From Ferruginibacter sp. (GTDB taxonomy: Bacteria > Bacteroidota > Bacteroidia > Chitinophagales > Chitinophagaceae): 33,125 bases of DNA. Both the position numbers and the translations under genes were made by a program. This document shows, piece by piece, positions 25,918 through 33,125 of the stretch. The notes beneath the pieces are model-generated. The model was given only the letters and a program-made list of their open reading frames with translations, was not told the DNA's origin and searched no databases. The DNA is taken from contig JACMLJ010000014.1 of NCBI GenBank assembly GCA_014379625.1, positions 1 through 33,125 on the forward strand, written 5' to 3'. The first letter of the stretch is position 1. Each line of letters starts with the position of its first letter.

Positions 25918-26890
25918 GGCTTTTAAAAAACTTTCTGAATGGAATATCGCCGATAAATATTTTCACAAACATGGCTATATGCTGAAGATTGAAGGAAAGT
26001 CTGCCCGATTTTAATAAGCTATAGTATGCTCTCCTGCTCAATTTTTTATTACCGGATCGAAATACCGGGTATAAATACCGCTGAGCTAATTCGGCGGTCA
26101 ACCTGCCGGGATCAACAGCTTCAAAAGTCCAGGATTTTACCGGCAGGTATAATTGCCCTGTTTTAAAAAAACTGCACCATGCTTCGTGTATACCCATTGC
26201 CGTTAGCATATATTGCCAGGTTGCTTTTTCCTCTATCCTGAACCTTTGTTCGTGGGCGGCAGTTTTTGAGGTGGCATGTATCCTGAAATGTGCAAGCAGT
26301 TTGTCGGTTAATGCTATTTTATCCTGGCCTTCCCGGCAGAGGTACCTGAACCAAAGCTCGAGGTCCATTATATATTGCAAACTGTTATTAACGCCCCCTG
26401 ATTTTCTGACGGCGGAAAGCCTATAAAACATTGCCTGCTGATTGATACGTTGTTGCACCAATGTAGCTTCTGTACTACCAAACAGCTCTGTTCTATGCAG
26501 TGAAATATCAGCCGGGTGTTCTTCATTAAAAATTTCGGTTAACCCGCATACAATATCTGCGCCAGCATTTATAAATGTTTCCGCTACTTCTTTTAGTGCA
26601 CCGGGTTCCAGGTAATCATCGCTGTTTATCCAGTTAAAAATATCACCCGTGCATTTGGCGATGCCTTTATTAATTGCATCGCTTTGCCCTTTATCCGGTT
26701 CGCTTACCCAATAGCTAATGCGGTCTTTGTATTTTTTTATAATCTCTACGGTATTGTCCGTACTGCCCCCATCAATAATAATGTACTCGAGGTTGGGATA
26801 GTTTTGATTGATGATGGAAAGTATGGTTTGCTCTATGTATTGGCCCTGGTTGAATGATGGGGTTACGATGGATATTCTAGGATAGTTCAA
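25910..26890 (-). CDS. Glycosyltransferase family 2 (WcaA-like subgroup)
   Basis: 326 residues. RISIVTPSFNQGQYIEQTI (5-23), IDGGSTDNT (39-47), SEPDKGQSDAINKG (63-76) and INSDD (88-92) are the full signature of a GT2 subgroup frequent in capsule and exopolysaccharide loci. The start codon is TTG at 26890; no other start codon lies before the first strand, and the site is 44 bases from the tandem repeat at 26934. It is the first gene of its block and overlaps the next by eight bases. Confidence 0.92.
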   Translation of the reverse strand: MNYPRISIVTPSFNQGQYIEQTILSIINQNYPNLEYIIIDGGSTDNTVEIIKKYKDRISYWVSEPDKGQSDAINKGIAKCTGDIFNWINSDDYLEPGALKEVAETFINAGADIVCGLTEIFNEEHPADISLHRTELFGSTEATLVQQRINQQAMFYRLSAVRKSGGVNNSLQYIMDLELWFRYLCREGQDKIALTDKLLAHFRIHATSKTAAHEQRFRIEEKATWQYMLTAMGIHEAWCSFFKTGQLYLPVKSWTFEAVDPGRLTAELAQRYLYPVFRSGNKKLSRRAYYSLLKSGRLSFNLQHIAMFVKIFIGDIPFRKFFKSHA

Positions 26891-26933
26891 AGCGCTCTAT
26901 TTTTCATTTGCGTTTAGGCGCGGGTCGCTGCCC

Positions 26934-27015
26934 TCATCAGGCGCAGGACTCCGTCCTGTGTCATCCTTGTTACTTCATCAGGCGCAGGACTCCGTCCTGT
27001 GTCATCCTTGTTACT
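26934..27015. repeat. Two perfect tandem copies of a 41-bp repeat
   Basis: 26934-26974 and 26975-27015 are identical. Each contains CAGGAC/GTCCTG, a 6-bp hairpin with a 3-base loop. The first 23 bases of the hairpin part reappear exactly, inverted, at 27226-27248. Complete identity suggests a recent duplication. Confidence 0.9.
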
Positions 27016-27225
27016 ACTATCGCAAATTAAATATATCCCTACAAATAATCACAAGCTGAATTCAACGATTAAACGCTATCTTCCTGCATTTTTAAACTAT
27101 AGGATTTGTACTACTAATATTAATTCGATACACAGTAGAACTTCGGAATATTTTGACAACAAAAAAGTTGTTTTACTTTTTTGTTTTGGCTGGCTTCTAA
27201 CATTACAAATTTTAGTAACAATATA
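27016..27225. other. AT-rich 210-bp segment between inverted copies of the 41-bp repeat core
   Basis: A 75-codon plus-strand frame (26999-27226) begins inside the repeat and looks accidental: it has no ribosome binding site and low-complexity composition. No RNA gene was recognised. With the inverted repeat ends on both sides the segment resembles a small non-autonomous element. Confidence 0.5.
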
Positions 27226-27248
27226 GACACAGGACGGAGTCCTGCGCC
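27226..27248. repeat. Inverted copy of the 41-bp repeat core
   Basis: An exact 23-base reverse complement of the hairpin part of the tandem copies at 26934-27015. The bases from 27249 to 27367 have no gene; a CCGG-based hairpin is at about 27325-27340 just before the end of the acetyltransferase gene. Confidence 0.85.
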
Positions 27249-27367
27249 GGATGCGTTCTATCGGCGCCAATATGCTTTGATCATTGATGTTGCTTTAATT
27301 TCAAAGCAGTAGTAATGATCGGGCACCGGGCGGGAGTCCGGCCTAAAGGAGTTTAAAGAGACTTGTT

Positions 27368-28039
27368 TTATTTCCAATTCACATTTCGCTTTATTACTTT
27401 AGCAGGATTGCCTGCAATTAAACAATTTTCCTCTGCAAAAACACCCCTCACTACTGAGTTGGCCGCTACTACGCAACCTTTGGCAATCGTAGTTCCTTTA
27501 AAAACATTTACACTGCACCCGATCCAAACATTATCATCGATAACAATTTTTTTATCTTCACCGTATTTTTTATTCTCATACTCAACAGAATGGAAGTCTT
27601 CATCCAGGAACTGGCAATTCCATGAGATGATACAATTTTCTCCAATACTGATACTATGCATAATTATAAAATTCGTAAAGGGACTTATATAAGTGTTTTT
27701 TTTTAGTATGCATGTTGCGCCGGGGCCTATATCAAAACGGCAGCCCCGGCCAATTGAAAAGGCGCCTTGTACTATTAAATTTCCGCGTATGTTCAAATAA
27801 GTAAAATCCCGATTGGATACAAAACCAAAATAATCAATACCAATCAATAACATATCCATCGTGGAAATATTGTTTAAACCCGCAATGATCGTGGATGGAT
27901 GAACAAGCAAATGTTTACCCTTCAGCTTATAATAATAAAACCTGGCTACAGTTAAAATTTTGTTCCCGCTGAAGTTCTTTAGCCTCAGTTTGACTTGTCC
28001 ATACTCACTAAAAACATTTGAAATAAAATTGGAAGCCAT
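27368..28039 (-). CDS. Hexapeptide-repeat (left-handed beta-helix) O-acetyltransferase
   Basis: 223 residues. The C-terminal half shows hexapeptide repeats: ISIGENCIISWNCQ, then DFHSVEY with the probable catalytic His, KIVIDDNVWIGCSVNVFKGTTIA, CVVAANSVVRG, ending in the classical LIAGNPAKVIKR. Such enzymes, e.g. WcaF/WcaB-like, use acetyl-CoA to acetylate a sugar. The first 90 residues are a family-specific extension. ATG start, 146 bases after the FkbM gene. It gives the cluster a second acylation route besides the membrane acyltransferase at 5974-7077. Confidence 0.9.
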   Translation of the reverse strand: MASNFISNVFSEYGQVKLRLKNFSGNKILTVARFYYYKLKGKHLLVHPSTIIAGLNNISTMDMLLIGIDYFGFVSNRDFTYLNIRGNLIVQGAFSIGRGCRFDIGPGATCILKKNTYISPFTNFIIMHSISIGENCIISWNCQFLDEDFHSVEYENKKYGEDKKIVIDDNVWIGCSVNVFKGTTIAKGCVVAANSVVRGVFAEENCLIAGNPAKVIKRNVNWK

Positions 28040-28185
28040 TGTATAATGGGAAATTGGATTGGAAAATACTTTTGATGAATGTTTGCCGGTGTTGAGTTGG
28101 TGGCAATGAAAATTTGACGTTGTATATTTTTAACAGCACCTGGTTGAAGGATGACCCGCGAAAAGTATCGCAGAAACAAAAAAAA

Positions 28186-28980
28186 TTACAGCAAATTCAA
28201 TTTTTTCCTTGTTTCCGCATCCGCATAATTATGCGTTGTTCTGAATTGGCCATCCCGTTTTACAAATAAAATATCAGCCTGTGCCAAAGCATTGTCCAAT
28301 GGTCTTGTGTGGAAATCAAACATATCGTAAACAACATAATTTTTATCATCCATATATTTTATGACGCTGGCAAAATCCGGGGCATTTTTTAGGAAATTAA
28401 AAAAACTAACTTCTAATATGATAACATCAAATACGTTTAACAAGTCTTCCGCACTTTGCAAAACGTCCAGTTCTGAACCCTGTACATCCACTTTTAAAAT
28501 ATTATGCTTTGCAGGATTAAGATGAATTATCTCATCTTTAAGTTTCATCATGCTGATTATTCTTGGTGTCCCATCCGCGTATGGCCCTTCATTTTCATTC
28601 AGTAAACTGCTTCCGTAAAGATCAGGGTGAACATTTAAAGTAATATCCATGGCTATGGTACCTGCGGCTGCAATTATTATCTTACGGATATTAAATTTTT
28701 CCTTTAGCTGTTCGAGTCCTGGCAAGAATTCGATCAACGGTTCTACTAATATAAATTCGGCCTGTGGAAAAGCTGTCAGCAATGGTTCAGTACCGGAGCC
28801 CGCACCCACATCTACAATTACATCTGCCGCATAGTTCAAAGATCTTAAGTGCATCAATGAACGACCCATTGTTTTTTGTGAAAAACTATCTTGGGTGGTT
28901 AGTACAAGTCCGGCCTTTTTATTTACTATTTCATAGCCGGTTAACTTTATAAAATTTTTTAGAACTGATTTTATTGTCAC
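28186..28980 (-). CDS. FkbM-family SAM-dependent methyltransferase
   Basis: 264 residues. IVDVGAGSGTEP (55-66), ILVEPL (77-82) and LKVDVQGSELDVLQS (162-176) mark the FkbM family; the family's DIGAN is here DVGAGSG. The start is GTG at 28980 and overlaps the stop of the preceding glycosyltransferase by four bases (GTGA), so the two are coupled. Inferred function: O-methylation of a cluster sugar. Confidence 0.9.
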   Translation of the reverse strand: MTIKSVLKNFIKLTGYEIVNKKAGLVLTTQDSFSQKTMGRSLMHLRSLNYAADVIVDVGAGSGTEPLLTAFPQAEFILVEPLIEFLPGLEQLKEKFNIRKIIIAAAGTIAMDITLNVHPDLYGSSLLNENEGPYADGTPRIISMMKLKDEIIHLNPAKHNILKVDVQGSELDVLQSAEDLLNVFDVIILEVSFFNFLKNAPDFASVIKYMDDKNYVVYDMFDFHTRPLDNALAQADILFVKRDGQFRTTHNYADAETRKKLNLL

Positions 28981-30068
28981 GACAACTTTATTGAATTATA
29001 AATAAATTTTAGCGTCTTCCTGTTAAGTAAATATTCTTTGATCTTATAATATCCATCATTCTGTTGGATAGTCTTTACATACCCCACTCTGTGCATCATA
29101 TATGAAATCCACCATGACTTAAAATAATTAACAGAAAAAAATCCATAGGTAATGGATTGAAAATTTAATTTAATATTATCCGAAATATATTTATTGAAAT
29201 TAAAATCCCGCTTGTTCCTTCTGCAATCCAATATCGCTTTAAGGAAATTTAAATAGACCTGCGAACGGGAGAACCCTATTTGCAACTGAAGCAGGTAGGA
29301 CCAATTTATCCTGTCTATGCTAATATTATGTATGTAAACTAATTCCTCCAGGTAATATAGCTGATATCCGGCATCAACTACCCACACACCTAATTCAGCA
29401 TCTTCGCCAGCCATTGCCCTGTTACCGGCTTTCAATCCGGTATAAAAAATGGTGAACCCATTGTTCTTGATATCAGCCCATGCCTTTTTATTTATAATTG
29501 AGCCTGCTCCCCATATATATCCTTTTTGGCTGGTGATATCTCCTGAACATCCCCATTGGCGTCCTATTGCAAATGCAGGTCCATAGATATCAAACCAATC
29601 CGGTGTTTGTATACCTGTCTTCAATTTCCCTCTTCCACCTAAAATACCAATACCGGGATGATCACTGTATATTTTGTCGGCAACGACCAGGTAATCACTG
29701 TTTAATAATACGTCATCGTCACAAACTATCATTTTATCATACCTTGCTGAATCACAACCCAGCATCAGTGCGTTCGCCTTTCCTATTTTGGGTTCTTCCA
29801 GTATCGTATAATTAATAACCGTGTTTTTTAAAAATTCATCCGCCTTTATTTTTGTAAGATCATTACTTCCGTTATCAATCACTAAAACCTCCAATAGAAT
29901 ATTTTCAGCCTCCAGCAAGGCAATATGCTCAAGGGTTTCTATTATTTTATTTTGGGAATTATAACAGCAGATAACAATGCTAAATCCTTTCATTTTATTG
30001 TAGCGCTTCCGATCAATGGCTTTTATTAAAGGCTTATACCGGGTATGCTGTAAATGTAAATGCTTCAT
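28977..30068 (-). CDS. Glycosyltransferase family 2
   Basis: 363 residues from the ATG at 30068, which overlaps the GT61 stop by four bases; the GT2 fold itself starts at residue 26 (MKGFSIVICCYNSQNKI, ATG at 29993), so an alternative start is possible. IDNGSNDLT (64-72) and VCDDDV (115-120) form the donor and metal site, and ILGGRGKLKTG, TPDWF and IWGAGSIINKKAW follow, as in a known GT2 subgroup. C-terminal hydrophobic stretches may bind the membrane. Sugar unknown. Confidence 0.92.
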   Translation of the reverse strand: MKHLHLQHTRYKPLIKAIDRKRYNKMKGFSIVICCYNSQNKIIETLEHIALLEAENILLEVLVIDNGSNDLTKIKADEFLKNTVINYTILEEPKIGKANALMLGCDSARYDKMIVCDDDVLLNSDYLVVADKIYSDHPGIGILGGRGKLKTGIQTPDWFDIYGPAFAIGRQWGCSGDITSQKGYIWGAGSIINKKAWADIKNNGFTIFYTGLKAGNRAMAGEDAELGVWVVDAGYQLYYLEELVYIHNISIDRINWSYLLQLQIGFSRSQVYLNFLKAILDCRRNKRDFNFNKYISDNIKLNFQSITYGFFSVNYFKSWWISYMMHRVGYVKTIQQNDGYYKIKEYLLNRKTLKFIYNSIKLS

Positions 30069-31093
30069 GCATCCTGTAACATAAGTTGTATGTTCTTTTC
30101 CAAAAGCCCGGCGTCAACATAAAAATTATTGCTTTGCGTTTCTATACCCGGATTGTCTACTTTACAGAGCTGGTAATAATATGCCAGATCTACTGCAGAT
30201 GCCAGGGAAAAATAACAGTTATTGATACTATCGCCTTCTTTTCTCAATTCAAGCACCTTACCTTTCTTCGGCATAAAGAGCATATTAGTTAGAGCAGCTC
30301 CATGTACCGCAATTAAAATATTGACTTGTGAAAATAAAGCAATTTGTTCAGGCAATCCCATTTCCGCTGTGTCGATTATATCAAAGGAGTATTTCTTTAA
30401 AATAATCGAAATTTCTTCTTCATTTAAAACACGCCTTTTATAAGGTGATTTTCTTTTTACAAATATTCTTTTTGAAGTTAAATACTGAACCGGAAGAAAT
30501 ATTTTTCGTGTATCCAAAATAAACCCTGGCAAAAAATTACCGGTATTGGCAAAATTGGGTAACCCTAAAAAAAAATTTGCGGTAACCTTTTGGTAATGGC
30601 TTATTGCCAAATAATTTAATTTGAAATAATTCAGTGACCTTTTAACAAAGGATGCACTTAATAAATCCCGGGGTAATACCACCGTATAACCGGGCAACAT
30701 TTTTTCTACGTAAATCAGTTTTGGGATTACATCTGTAAGCCAGTGAAAATAATTAGCACTCCAGGCATCCGTTACCCAACATATTTTGCTTAATGAAATT
30801 TTATTTCTATTTAAAACAATATTCAGCAAATCTTTAAGTATCTCAATAGTGTTCCTTTCGCCTATTCTATTTTCGTCGAATGATTTATTTATTGGGTGCT
30901 TTGAGAAATATTTATAACAAAACCCTTTACTATTTATTATTATATTTTTAAAAATCTTAAATTGGGGCACATCAATAATAATTTCAAATTCATGCTGGAA
31001 AAGACCCACATCTTTTCTTTCCAGGTTCATGGGAGGGTCTCTTTTAACCCGGACTGTTTTATTTAGCAGGATATCGTAGTTTTCATCACTCAA
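30065..31093 (-). CDS. Glycosyltransferase family 61-like (DUF563)
   Basis: 342 residues with the GT61 markers NYFHWLTDVIPKL (114-126), RIFVKRKS (209-216), and IAVHGAALTNMLFMP (261-275). Known GT61 members include plant xylosyl- and arabinosyltransferases and eukaryotic EOGT; bacterial homologues occur in capsule loci with undefined donors. Start codon TTG at 31093, overlapping the preceding gene's stop by eight bases. It is the only GT61-type enzyme in the cluster and may add a pentose or GlcNAc branch, but this is inference. Confidence 0.88.
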   Translation of the reverse strand: MSDENYDILLNKTVRVKRDPPMNLERKDVGLFQHEFEIIIDVPQFKIFKNIIINSKGFCYKYFSKHPINKSFDENRIGERNTIEILKDLLNIVLNRNKISLSKICWVTDAWSANYFHWLTDVIPKLIYVEKMLPGYTVVLPRDLLSASFVKRSLNYFKLNYLAISHYQKVTANFFLGLPNFANTGNFLPGFILDTRKIFLPVQYLTSKRIFVKRKSPYKRRVLNEEEISIILKKYSFDIIDTAEMGLPEQIALFSQVNILIAVHGAALTNMLFMPKKGKVLELRKEGDSINNCYFSLASAVDLAYYYQLCKVDNPGIETQSNNFYVDAGLLEKNIQLMLQDA

Positions 31094-32327
31094 TATGATT
31101 GTCTGCTAACAGTTGACCCATCTTTGCATCCCAGTGTTGTTTTGTAAATTCTCGCATAAATTTAATGTATCCGCCTTCACCCAGTTTCGTTCTTTCCCGA
31201 GGGTTATTTAATAAATGTCGGAGTTTATCCACATACATTTCATTGCTGTTCCCATTTATAATAAACCCGGTTTCATTGTCGCAAACAACTTCTTTTAAAC
31301 CGCCCGCGGCACTTACAACACAAGGTATTTTATGCGCCATTGCCCCAACAACTGAAATACCAAAGCTCTCAGATATACTGGGCTGCATATATACATCAGC
31401 TATATTGTAATACATTTCCACATCCCTGCAATACCCTACAAAACTTATGTTATGATACCTTGAAACAGATTGCTGACATTCATCTTTTAAAGAGCCGCTT
31501 CCCAGCCAAAAAAAATCAATGCTGTCTTTTCCATACATATCTGTCAACATTTTGGCTACTTCACACCATTTAGAGGGGTCTTTATACCATTCTACACTTC
31601 CAATGGTCAATACAGTGAACGCGGTGACTTTTTTCTTTTTATGACCGCCATTATTTATTTTGTGGTAATAATTATGAACAACATGGATGAACCTTTTGCT
31701 ACTGCCTTTTACTCTCCACGTTTCAATTAATAATTCTCTGGCGAAATGGGATACCAGGATAATATTCTTATTTTTCCCCAGGAATAAATTTAAAAGGCTG
31801 CCTTTTACCCTATCTATTGGATCATTCGTTAAAGTATGGCACACATAAAATAATTTTGCTATTACACAAAACTCAAATAAGTAATGTTCGGGATTGGTAA
31901 CGGAAAAATAAAAATACGCTGGTCTGTGTTTTACATTCAGTTTTGAAAAAAACAATAACTCCTGTAACTGGTTAATGAAAAGGTGGAGGTTATGGGTAAG
32001 GGCGTTTTTCTTTGTAAAATATGGTCTCCAAACTTCGGGGCCTTCAATAATTCCAAGACAATAAGGGATTTTTATATTTTCCTCCACAAACTGTTTATGC
32101 TTTCCAGATAAAACAAGCAGGTAGCTTATTTTTTTAGCTGCAAAATATTCCAGCATGTATTTAAAATAAGTAAAAGCCCCTCCTTCTGTATCAAATTCAG
32201 CGACAAAAACAATGTGATCTTTCCTTTTAACGCCCCTGGCCCTTAAATTAAAAAAAAAAATCTTAAAGAGCAGTACGAAGATATTTTTGAGTTGTTTTAC
32301 AATCACGTTGTTTGTATTTTCGAACAC
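31086..32327 (-). CDS. Glycosyltransferase family 4, second Glu of E-x7-E replaced by Gly
   Basis: 413 residues. FVAEFDTEGGAFTYFKYMLE (41-60) is the acceptor loop; TIGSVEWYKDPSKW (241-254), WLGSGSLKDEC (274-284) and ISFVGYCRDVEMYY (294-307) belong to the donor domain. The donor-binding pair should read E-x7-E, but here is SESFGISVVGAM: Glu320 is present and the second position is Gly328. Everything else looks intact. The start is GTG at 32327, with a short hydrophobic segment at 9-27. It overlaps the next gene by eight bases; 78 bases separate it from the upstream partial gene. Confidence 0.87.
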   Translation of the reverse strand: MFENTNNVIVKQLKNIFVLLFKIFFFNLRARGVKRKDHIVFVAEFDTEGGAFTYFKYMLEYFAAKKISYLLVLSGKHKQFVEENIKIPYCLGIIEGPEVWRPYFTKKNALTHNLHLFINQLQELLFFSKLNVKHRPAYFYFSVTNPEHYLFEFCVIAKLFYVCHTLTNDPIDRVKGSLLNLFLGKNKNIILVSHFARELLIETWRVKGSSKRFIHVVHNYYHKINNGGHKKKKVTAFTVLTIGSVEWYKDPSKWCEVAKMLTDMYGKDSIDFFWLGSGSLKDECQQSVSRYHNISFVGYCRDVEMYYNIADVYMQPSISESFGISVVGAMAHKIPCVVSAAGGLKEVVCDNETGFIINGNSNEMYVDKLRHLLNNPRERTKLGEGGYIKFMREFTKQHWDAKMGQLLADNHIE

Positions 32328-32405
32328 CTGACTGGTTTTTTAAACCTCTTAGGCCTGGTTCTATTCAATCTTATAACAGCCGTTACGAATGTTAACAGCC
32401 ACCAT

Positions 32406-33125
32406 TCATTTTTTAATACACACAAATAAAAATTTATTCCCGGATTCTTCATAGTAATAATCCTGCATCAACGCCCTATTGCAACCAATAAAATATTGAA
32501 AGAATTGCGCAATATCTTTTCTTGAAATTCTTTCGGTTTCACTGCTTTTGAGTTTTGGCTTTTTAATAAAAGAAAAAGACCTGGTATTGTCTACCTTCGG
32601 AGTAATGCAGGTATAGTCGAGATAAGCGATTTCGCGTGTTTTCAATTGATGGAACCCTTGTATAAAAGGATTAAAGAAAAACAGGGAGCGATGATTTTCA
32701 AATTCAAGCCTGGCACCCTGCTTATAACCCCCGTCATCAATAAATTTTAAAACCGGGCGATCTTTCAATGTATAAGTTACGCCCCAAAGCATATCAACGT
32801 CCTTATATTGTTTTTCAGCAAACAGGTGATTCACCATTATTAAATACCATAGGGTTGGTTTGGAGGGCGCTCCGGAAGGATGCCATTGATGGTATATATT
32901 TATTTCGCAGGTAGATATGTGCTTACGTAACGCCCCGGCATCTTCTAACCGCCTCATCAAGTCATCATCTTCGGCACCCCAAACCAAATAAAATTCATCA
33001 TATCCTTTAAGTTGTAACAGTACCTCCTTTTCTACTACACATGCGCCGTTAAAATTTTCCACAAACTGATCATCGTATTGTTGATGGACCAACTGGTTAA
33101 TATTATCAATCTGAAATGTTTCAGG
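32406..33125 (-). CDS. Glycosyltransferase, GT2/galactosyltransferase C-terminal type, 5' end outside window
   Basis: The frame stays open to the right edge (it reads PETFQIDNINQLVHQ in the last bases), so the N-terminus lies beyond the window; a TTG at 33092 is an internal codon. Visible are FNGACVVEKEVLLQLKGYDE and WGAEDDDLMRRLEDAG, the signature of the galactosyltransferase C-terminal domain (Glyco_transf_7C) that follows a GT2-like N-terminal domain, with EDDD likely part of the active site. The last ~150 residues are of unknown function. It is the most upstream gene seen, so the cluster continues to the right. Confidence 0.85.
   Translation of the reverse strand, partial: PETFQIDNINQLVHQQYDDQFVENFNGACVVEKEVLLQLKGYDEFYLVWGAEDDDLMRRLEDAGALRKHISTCEINIYHQWHPSGAPSKPTLWYLIMVNHLFAEKQYKDVDMLWGVTYTLKDRPVLKFIDDGGYKQGARLEFENHRSLFFFNPFIQGFHQLKTREIAYLDYTCITPKVDNTRSFSFIKKPKLKSSETERISRKDIAQFFQYFIGCNRALMQDYYYEESGNKFLFVCIKK

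Noticed and set aside
26934..27015. CRISPR array
   Set aside because: The two repeats are directly adjacent with no spacers, and no cas genes are visible.
26999..27226. 75-codon plus-strand open frame between the repeats
   Set aside because: Starts inside a tandem repeat unit, has no ribosome binding site or recognisable motif, and is on the strand opposite to all other genes.
33090..33092. TTG as the start of the rightmost glycosyltransferase
   Set aside because: The frame continues open to the window edge and the visible part is only the C-terminal domain of a larger enzyme.

Overview
The window reads as a chromosomal segment from a member of the Bacteroidota, most likely Chitinophagaceae or a close relative. 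Three things point there: moderately AT-rich DNA, a lipoprotein with a Bacteroidota-style lipobox, and glycosyltransferases, FkbM methyltransferases and an exosortase typical of that group. This is inference from sequence style and family knowledge; no database was searched. All 26 recognised genes are on the minus strand, so transcription runs from high to low coordinates.

Left part (1-3392): a secreted subtilisin-like protease cut by the window edge, a RidA-like lipoprotein, then about 1 kb without a gene. That kilobase holds a well-preserved 5' RNA portion of a group II intron (about 3008-3330, minus strand) whose reverse transcriptase gene is missing.

Main part (3393-33125): a long surface or exopolysaccharide biosynthesis cluster, still open at the right edge. 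I count 16 glycosyltransferases (eight GT4-like, seven GT2-like, one GT61-like), three FkbM-type and two other class I methyltransferases, one membrane acyltransferase, one hexapeptide-repeat acetyltransferase, a Wzy-like polymerase, an exosortase-family protein with Cys/Arg/His candidates, and a NodU/TobZ-type carbamoyltransferase. The inferred product is a long, branched glycan carrying O-methyl, O-acyl and perhaps O-carbamoyl groups, polymerised by the Wzy-like protein. The exosortase suggests a link to protein sorting at the envelope. I see no Wzx flippase, priming glycosyltransferase or Wza/Wzc export gene; these would have to lie outside.

Many genes overlap by 4 or 8 bases (ATGA or GTGA junctions), which marks tightly coupled blocks. 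The gaps between blocks are full of repeats: an IS200/RAYT-like transposase between two ~105-bp palindromic repeats (15001-15883), a 41-bp perfect tandem duplication with a distant inverted copy (26934-27248), an inverted pair around a 150-bp spacer (13504-13705), a palindrome that forms the end of one glycosyltransferase gene (22832-22864), and REP-like hairpins (24831-24885). This suggests a cluster assembled from exchangeable modules. One glycosyltransferase near such a gap (11967-13256) has an intact N-terminal coding region but no canonical start codon.
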